Of a DNA stretch of 64,000 nucleotides, positions 1 to 11,386 are shown piece after piece. Location of the stretch: positions 3,224,001-3,288,000 of the forward strand of contig JALGQZ010000019.1 in the NCBI GenBank assembly GCA_023105745.1, in the 5' to 3' direction. Every line of letters begins with the position of its first letter. The stretch's first letter is position 1. Below the pieces are notes generated by a model. It had not been told where the DNA came from. It did not search any database and saw only the letters and a list, made by a program, of their open reading frames with translations. This DNA is from Austropuccinia psidii (taxonomy: Eukaryota; Basidiomycota; Pucciniomycetes; Pucciniales; Sphaerophragmiaceae). Both the position numbers and the translations under genes were made by a program.

Positions 1-849
1 TTGTACATGGGATAACTTTGTCATATTTAGCAATAACCATGTCAAGTTGGGTACCATTGTGTAGAGCCCATACAGAGCTATTCAATGAACCAACTTCGAG
101 CTTGATATCTCAAAAACTGACAGAGTTATGACCATTTTAAGGTCAAAATCCCACCTGCTGTCAGATACAGCCTTACCATGGGATAATATTCCATAACCAT
201 GAATATGAGGTGTCAAATAGACGAAAAAGAATGTTTTTACTTCAATACCTCATATGTCAGTCAATACTGGGGTCCCATACAGTTTCTGTACAGCATTCTA
301 CGTGTCATACACGTCAGAATCAGGCTGTGAGGTCCCCAGATGAAAATTTTCACCCTGTATTGGTGAAAACTGCCCAGATGTGGTTTCAAAACAACATCTG
401 AGCCCAATACAGGGTATACAGGCTGTTTGCAAACCACAAGCCTGTCATGGAGAGTGAAAAATCTTCACTTCCTCTACGTGGAAAGGTCTAGCAGCCTTTC
501 CACCTCAATTTCAGGATAAAAGGAGGGCTTTTCACTGCCAAAACCCTTTCCTCATCCTGCTCTTGAATAACCTACATAGTACACTGTCAAAACAGTTTTA
601 CTCTTGGTTAAATAATCAGGTATAATTATAATCTTTAATTATTGTAGACTTTATTATTGTAATCCAACAGATAAAGCCTGCACCCAGGGTTCTCAATAGC
701 GCTCACCACCACTATTTCTCAATAGTAGAACCCTTTTATCTCATTATAAACTCTTATAAATCTTTTTTAAATCATTTTTTGCCGTGTCACATACACAGTT
801 AAAGTTGTAATTAGCCTAGTTATACCTTTATCATAGTATCATCCTGACA
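1..849 (+). repeat. 5' LTR of E1 (3' portion only)
   Basis: This matches the right-hand LTR from 8248 onward with a few percent substitutions and some small indels after about 600. It ends CTGACA at 849 and is followed directly by the PBS-like stretch. Nearly all CpGs in it are followed by T or C (ACGT, GCGT, ACGC). Confidence 0.92.
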
Positions 850-868
850 TTTTGGGGGCTTGGCCGTG
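850..868 (+). other. Primer-binding-site-like sequence of E1
   Basis: Directly after the LTR comes TTTTGGGGGCTTGGCCGTG. E2 and E4 carry close variants at the same place, sharing TTTGGGGGC and, further on, GCCGTG. A tRNA PBS normally starts TGG; TGGGGGC fits, but I cannot assign the tRNA, and self-priming is not excluded. Confidence 0.55.
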
Positions 869-895
869 TTTTTTTGACTTTTTTGGACCTTACAA

Positions 896-1444
896 GTAAG
901 TCTTTTCTCCTTTTTATGACTTATTAACACATTGTTTTATCCTTTTTTAGGCGTAATTTCTGTTTAAAAATATATATTTTATATATTTTTACCTTTTTTT
1001 TACACATACTCATATTATAAGAGTATTTTTACGTGGTTAACACCCACAGTAATTTATTATTTTTGGCGTGTTTTGCATATAAAAACACATAAGCCACTAA
1101 TAAAGTCCTGTATTCTTGACTGAATAAGGACACCTCTGACTGAAAAACCATCAGTTGAGGCATGGTCAAGTGTATTGTTAATTCAATAACACTTGTATAT
1201 AAACCACTTTCACAGAATACACTTGCAAACCACAAGTGTATCTGAGGGATACTGACACACAAACAGTGTGACAGGACACCATAAGCTGTATTTTTGACGT
1301 GAAATTGTTAATTCAATTACACTGTCATTATACAAGGGAATACTGTAATAATATACAAGCCCAGAGGCCATTCTTAGACGTGCAAAACCAGCCTTTTAAG
1401 AAGTCCTAACTGACATAAGCCCTCCTTTTCCTGTTTTGATTCAG
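896..1444 (+). other. Predicted intron 1 in the E1 leader
   Basis: A consensus donor GTAAGT lies at 896-901. A branch-like CTAAC (1406-1410) and a pyrimidine-rich tract lead to the acceptor TTCAG at 1440-1444. Exon 1 ends in A and exon 2 starts TG, so splicing creates an ATG that opens a 100-codon exon. E2, E4 and E7 have the same YAG then TG arrangement at the homologous place. Apart from the predicted splice signals I see no coding sequence here. Confidence 0.6.
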
Positions 1445-2513
1445 TGGAAGAAAACTACATCCCACTTGAAACCCAGTCACAGGCCAACACACCAGTGACA
1501 CCCTCAGAACCAGAGGGCAGCAAGGGTAAAGGAAAAAGGCTTAGTGAAGGCCTCATTACAGCCAAGAAGTGGACACCAATAGCCACTCAGAGGAGTAGAA
1601 AACCACAAAACTCTGCTTCAATACAAGGTAAACCAACCTTAACCACTTGTACAGGGAAGATTACAATTATTAACCCAGTTGTAACCTCCAAAGGCAAACT
1701 GCCCAAATCAGCAGATACCAAATTTGTACAAGGCACAGTCAAAGGTAAATACCCTAAGAACATAAAGTTTTTGACTGCTTGCAAACACTGATATGTCCCC
1801 TGCATACCTCAGAGACCTTGGCTTCCAAAGGAACCAGCCAGAGGATAGAGCAGGAATGTCTAGAACCAGAAGACCTGAAAGAAGACACATTGGACACAGT
1901 GGTGGATGGCAAAACAATGAGGGAGATAATATCAACCTTGCCATTCACACTCCAATTCAACAGAAACCTCAAACCAGAGGACTGGAAGGATATGGATCAA
2001 GTTCTTCAAATCCACCAACTCCTCAAAGATTTGTTTCAATGGAGCATGGACAACAAGAGGTTCAACCTAGCAACTCACTGGGCAGAACTGGGATCAAGTT
2101 GCCAGAAGATCTGTCTCAAAGAGATAGACTTCAAAGACCTTATGGTAATCACCAAGGGTTGGAATCCTACCAGGCAGCACAGACTCCTGTAGGCAAGGGC
2201 ACAGAGGATAAGGGAGAATCAAGCCACTATCCAAGCTATAGAAGAACAGTTAACCCAGACAGGGCCTACTCAGATTCCTTCAGGTTCACAAGGAGCAAGC
2301 CAAATCAGCTCTCCAGTGGCTTCACACCATTCAGAAACCAGCAGATCAGTGGCCAAGAGTCACCATTCTTCACAATTCCAGGAAGTTTCCAGGAGAAGAC
2401 AAGGCAACAAGGGCAAGAACAAAGCCTCCTTCAACCAGAGGAGGAAAGAGTCAGACCCCATGATCCAGAAGCTGTTAGATTTGGTAAAAGAAGTACACAA
2501 GAACCAGAAGTAG
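1445..2513 (+). pseudogene. A ORF of E1 (spliced accessory gene overlapping gag-pol), one nonsense codon
   Basis: Exon 2 (1445-1744) starts with the TG of a splice-built ATG and encodes an S/T/K/P-rich segment beginning EENYIPLE. Intron 2 (1745-1812) joins it, with one base carried over, to a frame that runs to 2513. That frame is offset by one base from gag-pol, which is also open here. Conserved A-protein marks are a GWNP motif near 2170 and PVASHH near 2316; the end is KEVHKNQK then stop. A single TAG at 2190-2192 interrupts it; the frame is open on both sides. Family and function are not recognised. E1 shows no intron 3, unlike E2 and E7. It could still be a by-product of a low-complexity gag N-terminus; the matching intron phases argue against that. 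Confidence 0.5.
1745..1812 (+). other. Predicted intron 2 of E1, containing the gag-pol ATG
   Basis: The donor is AAAG then GTAAAT at 1745; a branch-like CTGAT occurs near 1788; the acceptor is CTCAG at 1808-1812. The gag-pol ATG (1793-1795) lies inside, 18 nt before the intron end. Removing the 68 nt joins exon 2 to the A frame in phase. Confidence 0.5.
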
Positions 2514-5500
2514 TTGTAAACCACTCTAGAATCAGTAGTCCTAGTAATAGAAACATTAACCCCACTCAGACTGAAAATAACATTATCACATCTGAGAGTA
2601 ACATCAACAGTGACACACTGTGGTTACAAATGTCCCAATATGCTGAGCAATCTGCAAAGCAGGCTACAGAATTTGCAGCTGCCCAAGAGAGGATGAGAAA
2701 AACTCAAGCCTCATTGGAGCAGATAGTTAAAAACCTTCAGGAAGGATATGCTCAACTGAGCAAAGCCTCTGAAGAAACCAACAAGAGACTGAATCAAGTC
2801 TCTGAAGAACAACACCATAGTAGCAGGGACAGGGAGTGTCTGAACCAAGACATCAACAAATTGTTTGATGCCTACCATAGCTTAAAGCCCCAACCACAAG
2901 GCCAAGCTAAGGAGAATCCATATCAACCAGATGACATCAAACCAGATGCCATGTTGAATAAGGCAAGATCTCCATCACAATACCAGGATGGAGATGGCAT
3001 GTCTTATTCAGAGAAGGAAGCCTTGAAACAGCTTCCTGAGGCCTCAAGCTGGCCCAAATTCTCTGGATCAGGAGAATATGATCATATGGAACTCATAGAT
3101 TATATTGATGGACTCTTAATTGATGTACCAAGCATACCAGATTACTGGATTACTGCTAGACTGAATACTGCATTTAAAGGTCATGCAAGTATATGGTACA
3201 CTGAAATGAAAGAAATCCATGGCAGAAGAAATTGGCCATGGTGGAAGAATAAAATAATCCAAAAGTACAGTAATGGAACTTGGATATGGCACAAGACCAT
3301 GTCATTTGAAAATGACCAATACTCTGTGGACAAAGATCCATATGAGTGGTGTCTTAGACAGTCTAAAAGACTTAAAGCCATTGATCCTCAAATGAACATT
3401 CAAATGAGGAATCATAAACTTCTGACACAACTGCCAGGAGAACTAGAGCATGCAGTAAAGTGCAGATGCAACCAAAATTGCACTCTAGATGATATAGCCA
3501 ATACCTTACAAGACATAAGGAAAAGGACTAATATAGGGAAATTCACCCCATATAGAAGCAATAGTTTCAAAGAGAAACAACCTTTCAGGGTAGAGTTTAA
3601 AGACAAACCCAGAGAAAGAGTGGAAGAAGTGGCAAAGAAGAAGAATTCTTTTCACAATTGTGGTTCAACAGAACACTATGCCAACAACTGTCCAAAAGCA
3701 AAGAAGAAAGTCTATGCTATAGAAAAAGTCCCTGAAGAAGAACCTCCAACAGAGGATTCTGAATCAGACTCTATGGGTGATGCCATCAGAGAACCATCTG
3801 ATGAGGATCAAGACCCAAGAGAGGAATTTCTAGTGGAATACCAAGAGGAAACCCCACTAGAAATCCAGGATATAAAGTTGGAAGCAGGCATGCCACAAGA
3901 CACTGCCAACAAGAACTTGTGTAAACACACACAAGATGCACAAACATTCCTGGTTACACCAACCAAAGGAATGGCATATATACATGGAACAGCCACAAAA
4001 ATGACTGTATGTATTGACAATGCTCAGCACCCACTGATCATTGACAGTGGAGCACACTGCTCTATAGTGGCCAGAAATTATCTGGATAACCACTTCCCAA
4101 ACTGGGAAAAAGAACTCTTGCCCACCAGGGCAAAGAACTTTAAGAGTGCATCTGGAAAGATGACCTCTATTGGGACAATTATCAAAGAGATAATTATACC
4201 CCACAGAAAAGGTAATATCAGACTCAACCCAGAGTTTGTAGTGCTTGAAGATGCCCACATCCAAGGGTTTTTACTGGGAACAGATTACCAGAGGATGTAT
4301 GGCATAGATATTTACAATAGTAAAAATAGGCATATTACCATTGGTACTAACAAGGAAAAGAAACTTTCTCTTGATATATACCAGATATCTTCTCAGGACC
4401 CACTGGAAGAACTTCTGAAAGAATTCAGAGAGGGACAGTCTAGCACTACCCTCACCAGTAAACAAAAGCTAAGTTTACTGGAAATGCTGAGGAAGAATAG
4501 ACCAGCATTTGCCATTGGTGAAGAACCATTAGGCAAGATCAAAGGCCATGATATAGAACTATATCTGGATGTAGAAAGGCCTTATCCACCCATGCTAAGG
4601 AGAACTCCTTACCCAGAAAGTCTGGAGACCAGGAAAGAGATTGAGAAACATATCAATGAACTCCTGGACATGGATGTCATTTGGAAGATTGGACATAATG
4701 AAATAGTGGAAATCACCACTCCTGTCCTAATCACCTGGCATGATGGCAAGTCTAGACTGTGTGGAGACTTCAGAGCCCTGAACAACTACACAAAAGCAGA
4801 CAGGTATCCTATACCAAGGATACCTCATGCCTTGGATAAATTGGCCAAAGCCAAATACATAACCAAGATGGATTGTATGAAGGGCTTCCACCAAAATGGA
4901 GTTAAACCAAACTCCATGAAATTACTCAGAATTATATGCCATATGGGCATATATGAGTACACCAGGATGCCATTTGGCATCAAGAATGCACCAGCCCACT
5001 TCCAAAGGATGATGGACACCATATTTCAAGAAGAAATAATGGAAGGCTGGATGGTAGTATACATTGATGATATCATTATATACTCAGAGACATGGGAAGA
5101 CCATGTACAATACATAGACAGAGTGCTAAGTAAATGTACACCCATCAATCTGAAAATTTCACTCAAAAAGTGTAATTTTGGCCAACAAGAGCTACTAGCT
5201 CTAGGACACAAAGTCTCAGGCCTTAGTCTGGCAATTGACCAGAACAAAGTAGCAGCAGTACTGCAAAAGCCAGTACCAAAGAACATCAAAGAGATGCAAT
5301 CCTTCCTTGGATTTGCTAGCTACTATAGAAACCACATCAAAAACTTTGCCCACATAACCAGTAGTTTATACAAGTTATGCTCAAAGGATGTAGTTTTTGA
5401 AATTACCAAGGAAAGGAGGGATGCATATGAGAGAATCAAATATGAACTCACTAATTCACCTGTGCTCATCTTGCCTGACTTTGAACTACCATTCAAGTTA

Positions 5501-7644
5501 TATATAGATGCAGCATGCAGCCAAGGCTTGGGAGCAGCCCTTCACCAAAGACAAATTGTGGATGGTGAACCAAGAGAAGGTGTAATATGTTACATCTCCA
5601 GGCAGCTGAAAGATTCAGAAGCCAGGTATGGGGCCACCCAGACAGAATGTTTATGTCTAGTCTGGGCTCTAAAAAACTCCATTACTATTTGGAGGGTGCA
5701 GTCTTTGAAGTCTACACAGACTGCACAGCCTTGAAGTCTTTACTAAACATGAAGACTACTAATAGACACATGCTGAGATGGCAAATAGCCATCCATGAGT
5801 ATAGAGGGAACATGACCATCATATACAAGGAAGGTAAAAGCCATACCAATGCAGATGGCCTTAGCAGATGGCCACTGGACAATGTCAAAAGCAATCCAGC
5901 TTATGACCCTGAAGTTGCTGCAAAACTTCCTATCCATTTTATGGAAATAGATAGGAAGAAGAACTTCAGATTCTCTGAATGGGCACCAGGGAGTGGTACC
6001 CTTGACAGTGGAAACAATGATTCAGAAGGGACAGAAACCCCCATACTGGGGATAGGTTCCTCAGAACTACACAATGAATTCTTCAATGCAGTACTGAAAT
6101 CTTATGCTAAACACAAACAGTGTAGCATACTACTCCAACTCCTTCAACAAAAATACAGGAGCCCAGAACTGGAAACCCAGCTGGAGGAACCCTGGTTGAG
6201 GGCCTATAAGGACAATAAATTCTTCCTTATAGATGGCCTGATTTATCACAGAGACAAGCACACCAGTGCACTCACAGTGATAGACAGAGACCACATCTCT
6301 TTAATCCTGCAGGAATGCCATGACTGCCCCTACATGGGACACATGAGTGAGGACAGGACTAAGGAGAGGGTAGCAAGCACAGCTTGGTGGCCCAAGTGGG
6401 AGCAAGAGTTAAGTGAATACATCAACACTTGTGAAAGATGCCAAAAGGCAAATAGGAAACATGGGAAGAAATATGGGTTGCTCCAACACATAGAAGAACC
6501 CAAACACCCATGGGAAACCATCAACATGGACTGGGTCACAGGACTTGTCCCAGGAGGCAAAGAAAACTACAATGCCTGCTTAATCATAGTTGATAGGTTC
6601 AGCAAGAGCATGAGATGTCTACCATGCCATAAAGAGGACACAGCCATGGACACTGCTCTGTTATTTTGGAATAACATCATATCCACCTGTGGAGTCCCTA
6701 AAATCATAATTAGTGACAGGGACCCAAAATTTACATCTGAATTTTGGACCAATTTATATGACATGCTTGGCACCAAGCTTGCTTTTTCCACAGCTTACCA
6801 TCCACAAACAGATGGCCTAGCTGAGAGGATGATCCAAACAATGGAGGACATCCTCAGGAGGTTCTGTGCCTATGGCATGGAATACAAGGACCATGAGGGA
6901 TATACACATGATTGGGTCACCCTCTTACCAGCAGTCCAACTGGCTTATAATACAAGCCAGCACTCTACCACAGGAAAAACACCTGCACTGGTAGAGAAAG
7001 GGTGGAATCCCCTGTTACCTGTGGATCACTTGAAGAAAAATCTTCTGACCATCCACCCCACAGCCAAAGACTTCCATGATATGTGGAAGAAAGCCTGTGA
7101 TACTGCTGCCAAATGCATAGCTGAGGCCAAAGAGTATAACAAGCAAAGGTGGGACAAGTCACATATGGAACCTGACTTCAAGGAAGGGGACCAGGTGTTA
7201 GTGTCTACACTGAACTTTAACAATCTCAAAGGACCTAAGAAAATGAGAGACTCATTTGTAGGGCCCTTCACTATCATTAAGTTGATAGGGAAGAATGCAG
7301 TAGAGGTCAAGCTCACTGAGGAGTTTTCTAGGAAACACCCAGTCTTTCCAGTGAGCCTGGTCAAACCATACTTCCAAACAGAGGAGGATAAATTCCCCTC
7401 CAGGAAGAAAAACATCACTCCACCAGAAATAGTGAAAGTAGAAGACTCTCCTGGACCTGTGAGTAAAATCATCAGGGCCAGAAAAATCAGACTTAATGGA
7501 AAGGACCAAAGACAATACCTAGTCAGATTCAAAAACCAGACAGCTGATAAAGACAAATGGTTGGCAGAGGATGCCATACCAGATGGGAACCTTCATTTAA
7601 GGAGATTCAGAGCCTCTAGGAGGACTGAACAGTCTCATCAATGA
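1793..7644 (+). pseudogene. gag-pol polyprotein of E1, one frameshift in RNase H
   Basis: A single reading frame from ATG 1793 runs to 5734 and continues in another frame to 7644. Order: low-complexity N-terminus overlapping the A ORF; coiled-coil (about 2630-2880); gag core with WPKFSG and [11 protein letters not shown] (about 3050-3570); a CCHC-like knuckle near 3650 that lacks its first Cys (FHNCG); retropepsin DSG at 4043-4051; RT with YIDD at 5060-5071; RNase H; integrase zinc region (HDC, GHMSED, CERCQ); DDE core with MDWVTG, SDRDPKF and AERMIQ; chromodomain-like end with YLVRF. A one-base loss in an A-run near 5671 breaks RNase H. The retropepsin and DDE residues are present, so E1 looks recently active. 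Confidence 0.93.
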
Positions 7645-7655
7645 TGAGCCTTTTT

Positions 7656-7668
7656 TAGAGGGAGGGTA
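7656..7668 (+). other. Polypurine tract of E1
   Basis: A purine-rich run (AGAGGGAGGG) lies directly before the TGTCAG that opens the 3' LTR, just after the gag-pol stop. It is the expected second-strand primer site. Confidence 0.75.
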
Positions 7669-9105
7669 TGTCAGCCTGTGACTCAAAACCAGAGCACAAG
7701 CATGACAGCCAAAATACCATAAACCAATGGTATAGCCAAAATACCACCAAAACATAGAATTGAGCCAAACTAGCTCAACAGGTATCAAAAGAAAGAGGAA
7801 ACTCACCTCTTCCTGAAAATATAAGTCCCATCACCATAGGACAAGAAATAACAAAGTTATTCCTGCTCAAAGTTATTGCTGAGCATAAACCTTAATTTTC
7901 ACCTCTCATCTAAAATCTAGAAGGAGAGGCTTAACCCCATCAAATGGGTACTCAAAATGAAGCTCTAAGCCAGGGCTATCCAATGGTACCAGCCAAACTG
8001 AGCTAGCACCAGTATTACTTGAGTTATGGTCAAATTCAGACCAAATAAGGGTGAACAAAACATTCACCTCTCATCTAACTTTTACAGTTTTAGTGTGAGA
8101 TACCTGAAGGGGGTCTTTTTGGAAAGAGCACAATCAGAGCTATCTGATGGTGCCATCCATTTCCTCATAACTCAACTACAACAGAAGTTATTGGCCAAAC
8201 AAGCTTAATACAGTTTTTGACCAGACCACGCCAATGTACAAAAATACTTGTACATGGGATAACTTTGTCATATTTAATGATAACCATGTCAAGTTGGGTA
8301 CCATTGTGTAGAGCTCATACAGAGCTATTCAATGGACCAACTTTGAGCTTGATATCTCAAAAACAGACAGAGGTATGACCATTCTAAGGTCAAAATCCCA
8401 CCTGCTGTCAGATACAGCCTTACCATGGGATAACATCCCATAACCATGAATATGAGGTGTCAAATAGACAAAGAAGCATGTTTTTACTTCAATACCTCAT
8501 ATGTCAGTCAATACTGGGGTCCCATACAGTTTCTGTACAGCATTCTACGCGTCATACACGTCAGAATCAGGCTGTGAGGTCCCCAGATGAACATTTTCAC
8601 CCTGTATTGGTGAAAACTGCCCAGATGTGGTTTCAAAACCACATCTGAGCCCAATACAGAGTATACAGGCTGTTTGCAAGCCACAAGTCTGTCATAGAGA
8701 GTGAAAAATCTTCACTTCCTCTACGTGGAAAGGTCTAGCAGCCTTTCCACCTCAATTTCAGGATAAAAGGAGGGCTTTTCACAGTCAAAAACCTCTCCTC
8801 ATCCTGCTCTTGAATAACCTACGTAGTAAACTGTCAAAAACAGTTTTACTCTTGGTTAATAATCAGGTATACTCTTAACTTGAAAGTATTGTAGTCTTTA
8901 TTATTGTAACCCAACAGGTAAAGCTGCACCCAGGGCTTTCAACAACGCTCACCACCACTATATCTATATAGCAAAGCCCTTAATACCTTAATTCTATCAT
9001 CTATTATCAACTTTATTATCTTTTAAAGCTATTTTTACCGTGTCACAGTCATAGTTAAAGCCTGTAAATACTTATACACACCTTTATCATAGACTCAACC
9101 TGACA
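7669..9105 (+). repeat. 3' LTR of E1, 1,437 bp
   Basis: It starts TGTCAG and ends CTGACA. The 5-bp right flank is ACTCT; the matching left flank is outside the window, so the target duplication cannot be tested here. No ORF worth calling. Confidence 0.92.
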
Positions 9106-9265
9106 ACTCTTAACTTTAATAACATAAAAGGACCAAAGAAATTGAAAGATTCCTTTGCAGGACCATTTATGGTAAAAGCACTTCATGGACCCAATGCTGT
9201 ACAATTGGAACTTACAGGTGATTTAATGAATAAACACCCAACATTCCCTGTAAGTCTTATAAAAC
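9106..9265 (+). pseudogene. Integrase C-terminal fragment of a broken element (X)
   Basis: In the + frame it reads [17 protein letters not shown] and continues to [12 protein letters not shown], the region between the DDE core and the chromodomain. By eye it is closest to the E2 sequence at 11641-11770 on the other strand. Its left side was cut by E1 and its right side by the L2 LTR at 9266. The rest of the element is not in the window. Confidence 0.85.
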
Positions 9266-11268
9266 TGTAAGGTTTGACTATGAAACAATAAGTAAAAATT
9301 ACTAATTTATTACTTATTGTACTCTGAATGTCCTTATAAATTGAATAAATAAGATTAAAAATATAATAATAATAAATAATAATTATTATTATGGCGTAAA
9401 ATAATTATATTATTAAATAAATATAATAATATAATTTATATTATGAAAATATAATATAATAAATAAATATGTTAATATAAAATAATTAATATATTTAAAA
9501 AGCTCTTTATTATTGTTACCAACAAATAATAAAGGCGTAAAAAATTGTTTTTTATTAATAAAAAACAATTAATAACAATAATATTACTAATATTAAAGTT
9601 ATGAATTAATATAGATACTATTTATATTAATTAAAGAATTATTAAGAGAGTAATAATAGAGAAATTATTATAATAAGAGAAAATAACCTACTTTTAACAC
9701 TTAATATAATAATTTTGAAATATTTTATGCCAAAAAATATAAACAAAACTTTTTCAAATTGTATTTACAATAAAAATAAAGAAAATTACAAATTATTCTG
9801 GATTTTTACGTGGAAATCAGTTTTAGAGAGATTTTTAACAAAAACAATTAAATAAATGATTTAATCACGTCAAAATAGATGATTATAGCAAGGTGGTCTT
9901 TGGTCTTTAATAATATAATGCTTTTATATATAAAGAATAAAGAAATTACCTTTGATTTAATTGATTTAATGTTTTTGATGCGTCTGAGGGGAAAATAGAG
10001 TAAAAAGAGCTCTATTTATAGTAAATACCTCCCTCCTAGAGTCCAACAGGCTTCTAGTAGACGTGTACTGATCATATCCACTGGAATTGATCAATATTTT
10101 AAGGTTTGAGGGTGATTATATCATGATCAAACCATATTACATCATTATTACACCATTATTTAGAGTTATCACTATAACTCTAAGTTTGATGACATCAGAG
10201 GCTTGGCAGAACCCCAAATTTCGTGGATTTTATTAGTTTTAATCCTAAACTAATAGTATTCACCAATTATATCACTTTTATGACTGTTAAACTTAATTTA
10301 AGGTTACAGCAGGTGATCATAACTGCTCAATTTAAGCTCAAACTTTGATCTTCAATAACGTTTATGATTTACACGCTACAGCAATTCAGAGAGTGACTTC
10401 TGATAGCCTGGAATAACCCTATTATGCTGCCAAGAGCTTTTCATTACATCATCAAAACTCTAATTATGATGATTTTTCTTGTAACTCATCTTTTCTGTTG
10501 AAATTCAATATTTTAAACTTCAAACCTTAATTTCAAGGGGTTATACCCTGAATTTAATGATAAAAATTACATCATTCTTCACGAATGAACTAGTAGAATT
10601 CAACTGTATACTTTTTTTTAAGTTTGGACTACTTTCACAACAAAGTGGTCAACAGCTCTGTTGATTTTTATCAATATTTCACCATAGGTTTTAACCTTGT
10701 TTATAATTTGTAAAATAAAGTTCATATATGTGTTTTTACAGTAACTACGTGGTAACTTTATTTTTGGTTCATTATTCTATCATGTATAGTTTAGGAGATA
10801 TTAGCTATGATCCTTGAATATATGCGTTGACCAAAAAAGTGCATATATTCAGGATAATTCCTTAAGTATTGACTTTGGAAATTAGCTTATTAATTGTTTT
10901 ATGTGTGGATTTCCGTGGGGAATCCACTGGTACAATTTATTTCACATGTTGTTTCATTAGTTCCTGAGATAAATAAGGTTTTATGGTTTTTATAAGGTAT
11001 TATACCTTATAATTCATTAAATATTGACTTTACAGATATGCCATAAAAATGGTATATGTGTATTTTTCCATGAGGAATCCAATGGTATAATTTATTTTAC
11101 ATGTTGATTAATTGGCTTTTAAGTTAAACCAATTTTTGTATATTTAAGTAATTATTTTTAATGTATAATTATTCTAAGTAATTTTAATATAATTATATTA
11201 AAGGTATAATTATTCTTATTCTTTTTTGTGACCTTATTGGGTATGTGGTCATATCTCAAAGGCTCACA
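9266..11268 (-). repeat. 3' LTR of E2 (type L2), 2,003 bp
   Basis: Read on the minus strand it begins TGTGAGCCTT and ends CCTTACA. It matches 17915-19912 and 54492-56517 along its whole length, and 27389-28016 over its last third as written on the + strand. Much of it is A/T runs; CpGs are mostly in ACGT or GCGT. No coding sequence. Confidence 0.93.
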
Positions 11269-11286
11269 TTCCCTACCACCAAAAAA
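11269..11286 (-). other. Polypurine tract of E2
   Basis: On the minus strand a TTTTTTGGTGGTAGGGAA run abuts the LTR start TGTGAG. E3 and E7 have close variants at the same position. Confidence 0.7.
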
Positions 11287-11386
11287 GATTGTACCACAAT
11301 CTGATATATGTGATTAGGGTATCATCCACTGTCCTACATCTTCAATAGACTTTGTTACTCTTGAAGCTCAATAATGCTTAACTTTT

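Larger units (their letters stand above)
1..9105 (+). mobile_element. E1: Ty3/gypsy LTR retrotransposon, left LTR cut by window edge
   Basis: The order is partial 5' LTR (1-849), PBS-like site, an intron-bearing leader, overlapping A ORF and gag-pol, polypurine tract and full 3' LTR (7669-9105). The first 849 bases realign to 8248-9105, so about 579 bases of the left LTR lie outside the window. The LTR begins TGTCAG and ends CTGACA, a perfect 6-bp inverted repeat. The right flank is a scrap of another element's integrase, so E1 landed inside an older element. The two LTRs differ by scattered substitutions, so it is not a new insertion. Gag-pol has one frameshift. Confidence 0.93.

Noticed and set aside
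210..401. 63-codon frame in the E1 LTR, repeated at 8457-8648
   Set aside because: Both copies are open only because they are the same LTR; start is GTG, no recognisable domain.
7026..7577. 183-codon minus-strand frame opposite the E1 integrase
   Set aside because: It mirrors a well-supported + strand domain; many such antisense frames in pol regions arise from codon bias (also 12387-12710, 15095-15709, 29325-29990).
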